From: Amycolatopsis camponoti
GTDB taxonomy: Bacteria; Actinomycetota; Actinomycetes; Mycobacteriales; Pseudonocardiaceae
Length of the DNA: 64,000 nucleotides
Direction of reading: 5' to 3'
NCBI RefSeq assembly: GCF_902497555.1
Contig: NZ_CABVGP010000001.1
Coordinates: 558,001-622,000 of the forward strand
Shown: positions 61,442 to 64,000 of the stretch, in pieces
Numbering within the stretch: the first letter of the stretch is position 1
Layout of the letters: the number at the start of each line of letters is the position of its first letter
The notes under the pieces: model-generated
Told to the model about the DNA's origin: nothing
Databases searched by the model: none
The model's input: only the letters and a program-made list of their open reading frames with translations
Program-made: the position numbers and the translations under genes

Positions 61442-62481
61442 TGGCGCTTTCGGTGCGGGACCTGACCGTCCACTACGGATCGTTCGCGGCGGTCCGCGAC
61501 GTCCGCCTGGAAATCGCCGACGGCGAAGTGCTGGCGCTGCTCGGCCCGTCGGGCTCGGGGAAGTCGACGCTGCTGCGCGCGATCACCGGGCTCGAGCCGT
61601 CGGCGCGCGGCTCGGTGAGCTGGGACGGCGACGACCTCGGCGCGGTGCCGGTGCACCGGCGCGGGTTCGGTCTGGTGTTCCAGGACGGGCAGCTGTTCGG
61701 CCACCGCGACGTCGCCGCGAACATCGCGTTCGGCCTGCGGATGCACGGCGTACCGCGGTCTTCGTGGGGTGCGCGGGTCGCCGAGCTGCTGGCGCTGGTG
61801 GGCCTCTCCGGCTTCGAACGGCGGCGCGTCACGGAGCTGTCCGGCGGGCAGGCCCAGCGGGTGGCGCTGGCCCGGGCGCTGGCGCCGAAGCCGCGGCTGC
61901 TGCTGCTCGACGAGCCACTGTCCGGTTTGGACGCGGGGTTGCGCGAGCAGCTGGCGATCGACCTGGCGGACCTGTTGCGGCGCAGCAAGATCACGGCGTT
62001 GCTGGTGACGCACGACCAGGAGGAGGCGTTCACGCTGGCCGACCGGGTCGCGGTGCTGGACGCGGGCGAGGTCCGCCAGGAGGGCGCGGTCCGCCGGGTG
62101 TGGCGCAACCCCGCGGACGACGATGTGGCCCGCTTCCTCGGCGTGACGACGTTCGCGGACGGTGTCGTCGCGGGCGGCGTGGCGCACACGACGCTGGGTG
62201 ACGTCGCTCTGCCGGACGTCGTGGACGGGCCGGTGCGACTGGGACTGCGGCCGCACGCGCTGCGGGTGGCCGCCGAAGGCGTGCCGGGCGAAGTGGTGGC
62301 GGCCGTGCACCGGCGCGAGCACGTGCGGCTGGTGGTGAAGCTGGCGGAGTCCACTGTGGACGCGATCGCCCCGGCGGCGTCGGACCTGCGGGCGGGGGAC
62401 GCGGTGAAGCTGGAGTTCGACCCGGACGGCGTCGCGCTGGTCGGTCAGCTGTCGAACTCGGACTTGCGCCGGGCCAGGTAA
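61441..62481 (+). CDS. thiQ: Thiamine ABC transporter, ATP-binding protein
   Basis: The protein has 346 residues. Walker A LLGPSGSGKSTLLRAITG, Q-loop VFQDGQLFG, signature LSGGQAQRVALARAL, Walker B LLLLDEPLSGLD and H-loop LLVTHDQEEAF are intact. A C-terminal TOBE-like domain (VRLGLRPHALRV) makes it longer than E. coli ThiQ and may add regulation. Last gene of the riboswitch operon. Confidence 0.92.
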   Translation: MALSVRDLTVHYGSFAAVRDVRLEIADGEVLALLGPSGSGKSTLLRAITGLEPSARGSVSWDGDDLGAVPVHRRGFGLVFQDGQLFGHRDVAANIAFGLRMHGVPRSSWGARVAELLALVGLSGFERRRVTELSGGQAQRVALARALAPKPRLLLLDEPLSGLDAGLREQLAIDLADLLRRSKITALLVTHDQEEAFTLADRVAVLDAGEVRQEGAVRRVWRNPADDDVARFLGVTTFADGVVAGGVAHTTLGDVALPDVVDGPVRLGLRPHALRVAAEGVPGEVVAAVHRREHVRLVVKLAESTVDAIAPAASDLRAGDAVKLEFDPDGVALVGQLSNSDLRRAR

Positions 62482-62696
62482 GCGGGCCAGTCGGCGTTGG
62501 CCGCGATCACGTCGTCGATCGACAACTTGATGACCGCGCACCCCGACAGCGAACAGGCGCGCGGCGACGACGCGTCGATCAGCGAGATGCCACCGATCTC
62601 GTCGCCGTCATCGATGTACGTGCAGAGCACCGGGTGGAAGGAACAGTCCTCGTAGATGTCCCCCGGGCGGATCTCGCCGGGCTGATCCGTGGTCAT
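62445..62696 (-). CDS. Hypothetical small protein
   Basis: The protein has 83 residues; PGDIYEDCSFHPVLCTYI at the start and GISLIDASSPRACSLSGCAV in the centre give four cysteines, so metal binding is possible. It overlaps the last 37 bases of thiQ on the opposite strand. Family not recognised, but the composition is that of a real gene. Confidence 0.68.
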   Translation of the reverse strand: MTTDQPGEIRPGDIYEDCSFHPVLCTYIDDGDEIGGISLIDASSPRACSLSGCAVIKLSIDDVIAANADWPAYLARRKSEFDS

Positions 62697-62754
62697 GGCG
62701 TGAGTATGCCGGTGTCCCCGGACCGAGTCGAAAGACCTGGCCCGGGGACGAACC

Positions 62755-63630
62755 TCAGCCGTCGCGGGTGGACAGCCGGGCGTACGCCAGCGACAGCCCG
62801 ATCACGATGTAGCACGCCGCCCGCAAGGCTCCCTCGCCCAGCATCTGCGTGCCCATCGGGTCCTGCAGGACCTCCGCCGGGGCCATCGACCAGTCCTTCG
62901 TCAGCAGGAACGGGTGCAGCCAGTCCAGCGACGTCAGGAACCCCAGGATCGTGAACACGATGTCGGCCGCCAGGACCGACGCCACCACCAGCATCGGGTG
63001 CTCGGTCCAGCTGGAGATCGCCAGCGCCACCGCGCCGACCGCCCACAGCTGCAGCACCACCCAGCCCGCCATCAGCAGGATCCGGGCCAGCGCGCCGCCC
63101 AGGGTCAGCGTCGTGCCGGACAGCGTGAACAGCGAGTCCGTGCCGTTGATGATCAGCCCGGTCACCACGCCCGTCACGCACATCGCCAGCACCGAGACCA
63201 CCGACACCGTCGCGACGCCGAACGCCTTGACCGCCAGCAACCGGCCTCGGCCGACCGGGGCGATCAGCCAGCCGCGCAGGGTGCCGTGGGCCGTCTCGCC
63301 CGCGATCGCGTCCGCGCCCGCCATCGCGGATGCCAGCGGCAGGAGCAGGGCCAGCGACATCACGACCGCCGCGATCGGGAGGACGAACGCGTTGTTGACC
63401 GCGGACGCCAGCAACGCGCCGCCGCCCTCGTCCGGGCCGCCGCCCTGCGCGTTGTCGCTCACCAGCGTCAGGCCGATGCCGATGATCACCGGGATCAGCG
63501 CCAGTAGCCCGAGCACGGCCAACGTGCGCGGCCGCCGGAAGATCCAGCGCAGCTCCGCGGCCAGCAGGCGCGGCAGCGGCACCGTGTCGTGGCCCGTGCG
63601 GGCCGCCGGTGCTTCGAGGACCGCCGTCAT
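62755..63630 (-). CDS. ABC-2 type transporter permease
   Basis: The ATG at 63630 has GGAGGG upstream; 291 residues with six predicted spans. AAELRWIFRRPRTLAVLGLL at the N-terminus and GETAHGTLRGWLIAPVGRGR after span 2 are typical of ABC-2 permeases of drug or lipid exporters. It overlaps the ATPase gene by 4 bases. The exported substrate cannot be told. Confidence 0.88.
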   Translation of the reverse strand: MTAVLEAPAARTGHDTVPLPRLLAAELRWIFRRPRTLAVLGLLALIPVIIGIGLTLVSDNAQGGGPDEGGGALLASAVNNAFVLPIAAVVMSLALLLPLASAMAGADAIAGETAHGTLRGWLIAPVGRGRLLAVKAFGVATVSVVSVLAMCVTGVVTGLIINGTDSLFTLSGTTLTLGGALARILLMAGWVVLQLWAVGAVALAISSWTEHPMLVVASVLAADIVFTILGFLTSLDWLHPFLLTKDWSMAPAEVLQDPMGTQMLGEGALRAACYIVIGLSLAYARLSTRDG

Positions 63631-64000
63631 TCCGATCCCTCCGTCAGCCGTGCGAACAGGTCTTCCAACCCGGTGCGGGCCCGCGTCGCCTCGTGGACCG
63701 CGACCCCCGCGCCCACCAGGACCTGCAGCACCCGCGGTGCTTCCGCCGCCGTGAGGTCGGCGCGGACGCCGTCCGGCGTGAGCCGGGCACCGATCCGGTT
63801 CTCCCGCAGCACTTCCACCGCCTGCTCGGCGTCGGGCGTGCGGACCAGCAGGGCCGCGTTCCCGGACTCCAGCAGCTCCGCCAGCTCGCCCTGCGCGACG
63901 ACGTTGCCGGCCTGCAGCACGGCGACGTGCGTGCACGTCGCCTCCACTTCGGCCAGCAGGTGCGACGACACCAGCACGGTGACCCCGTCGGCGTGCAGCT
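63627..64000 (-). CDS. ABC transporter ATP-binding protein (C-terminal part)
   Basis: The frame is open to the window edge, so the 5' part with Walker A is missing. The visible 124 residues begin just before the H-loop (TVLVSSHLLAEVEATCTHVAVL) and continue into the regulatory end (LEDLFARLTEGSE). It is the partner of the ABC-2 permease that overlaps its stop by 4 bases. Confidence 0.88.
   Translation of the reverse strand, partial: LHADGVTVLVSSHLLAEVEATCTHVAVLQAGNVVAQGELAELLESGNAALLVRTPDAEQAVEVLRENRIGARLTPDGVRADLTAAEAPRVLQVLVGAGVAVHEATRARTGLEDLFARLTEGSE

Overview
The window is chromosomal DNA of a high-GC actinobacterium, most likely an Amycolatopsis-like member of the Pseudonocardiaceae. 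The GC content, the frequent GTG starts and the gene order support this. The order trhA/Z-prenyl synthase, phoH2, fumC, glpX, xseB, xseA, lipid-droplet protein, ispH, DUF6542 protein, ychF follows, with insertions, the mycobacterial block I recall as Rv1085c to Rv1112. This is an assignment from memory, not a database search.

Layout. 1-9615 is ordinary chromosome: a YyaL/DUF255 protein cut by the window edge, several hypothetical genes, a Tat-exported GH28 polygalacturonase, an acyl-CoA oxidase-like flavoprotein, a PRC-barrel/DUF2382 stress protein and an AhpD-like protein. 9624-21513 is an integrated mobile element of the AICE type (actinomycete integrative and conjugative element). It has a RepSA-like initiator, a MerR-type excisionase, a tyrosine integrase and an FtsK/TraSA-like DNA pump. 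It is bounded by a 29-bp direct repeat that forms the last codons of a TrhA/hemolysin III gene, so the insertion rebuilds an intact gene on the right side. 22238-62481 is housekeeping: isoprenoid enzymes, PhoH2, GuaB1, an old yellow enzyme, a four-domain cold-shock protein, DNA ligase LigB, fumarase, GlpX, exonuclease VII, IspH, RmuC, SbcCD, an Ada-AlkA fusion, YchF, and a thiamine transporter under a TPP riboswitch. 62755-64000 holds an ABC-2 exporter whose ATPase gene runs off the window.

The element is the most interesting part. Its left, clearly AT-richer segment (about 10.3-13.2 kb) carries two convergent cargo genes that look foreign to both host and element. One is a PD-(D/E)XK-type nuclease-like protein with an inserted winged-helix-like segment. 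The other is an active-looking Ser/Thr protein kinase fused to a long C-terminal region that reads like an alpha/beta barrel. Next come a Nudix protein, comparable in position and fold to the pSAM2 immunity factor Pif, and an XRE regulator facing a cluster of GGGACGT repeats. Then follow small element genes, two of them unusually short (23 and 54 codons), the tra gene, rep, xis and int in a run of overlapping start/stop codons. Integrase arm-site candidates (a 15-bp inverted repeat near both ends and three GCCTCTT repeats) and a 24-bp-stem hairpin with G-T wobbles lie just inside the left end.

Other points outside the element: a TPP riboswitch with two copies of GGAGGG competing for one CCCTCC, two 35-36-residue single-span membrane proteins, a conserved-looking short reading frame in front of phoH2, a gene wedged between xseA and xseB with 4-bp overlaps on both sides, and scrambled remnants of a luciferase-like oxidoreductase at about 50.4-50.6 kb. 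I saw no tRNA, rRNA, CRISPR array or insertion sequence.
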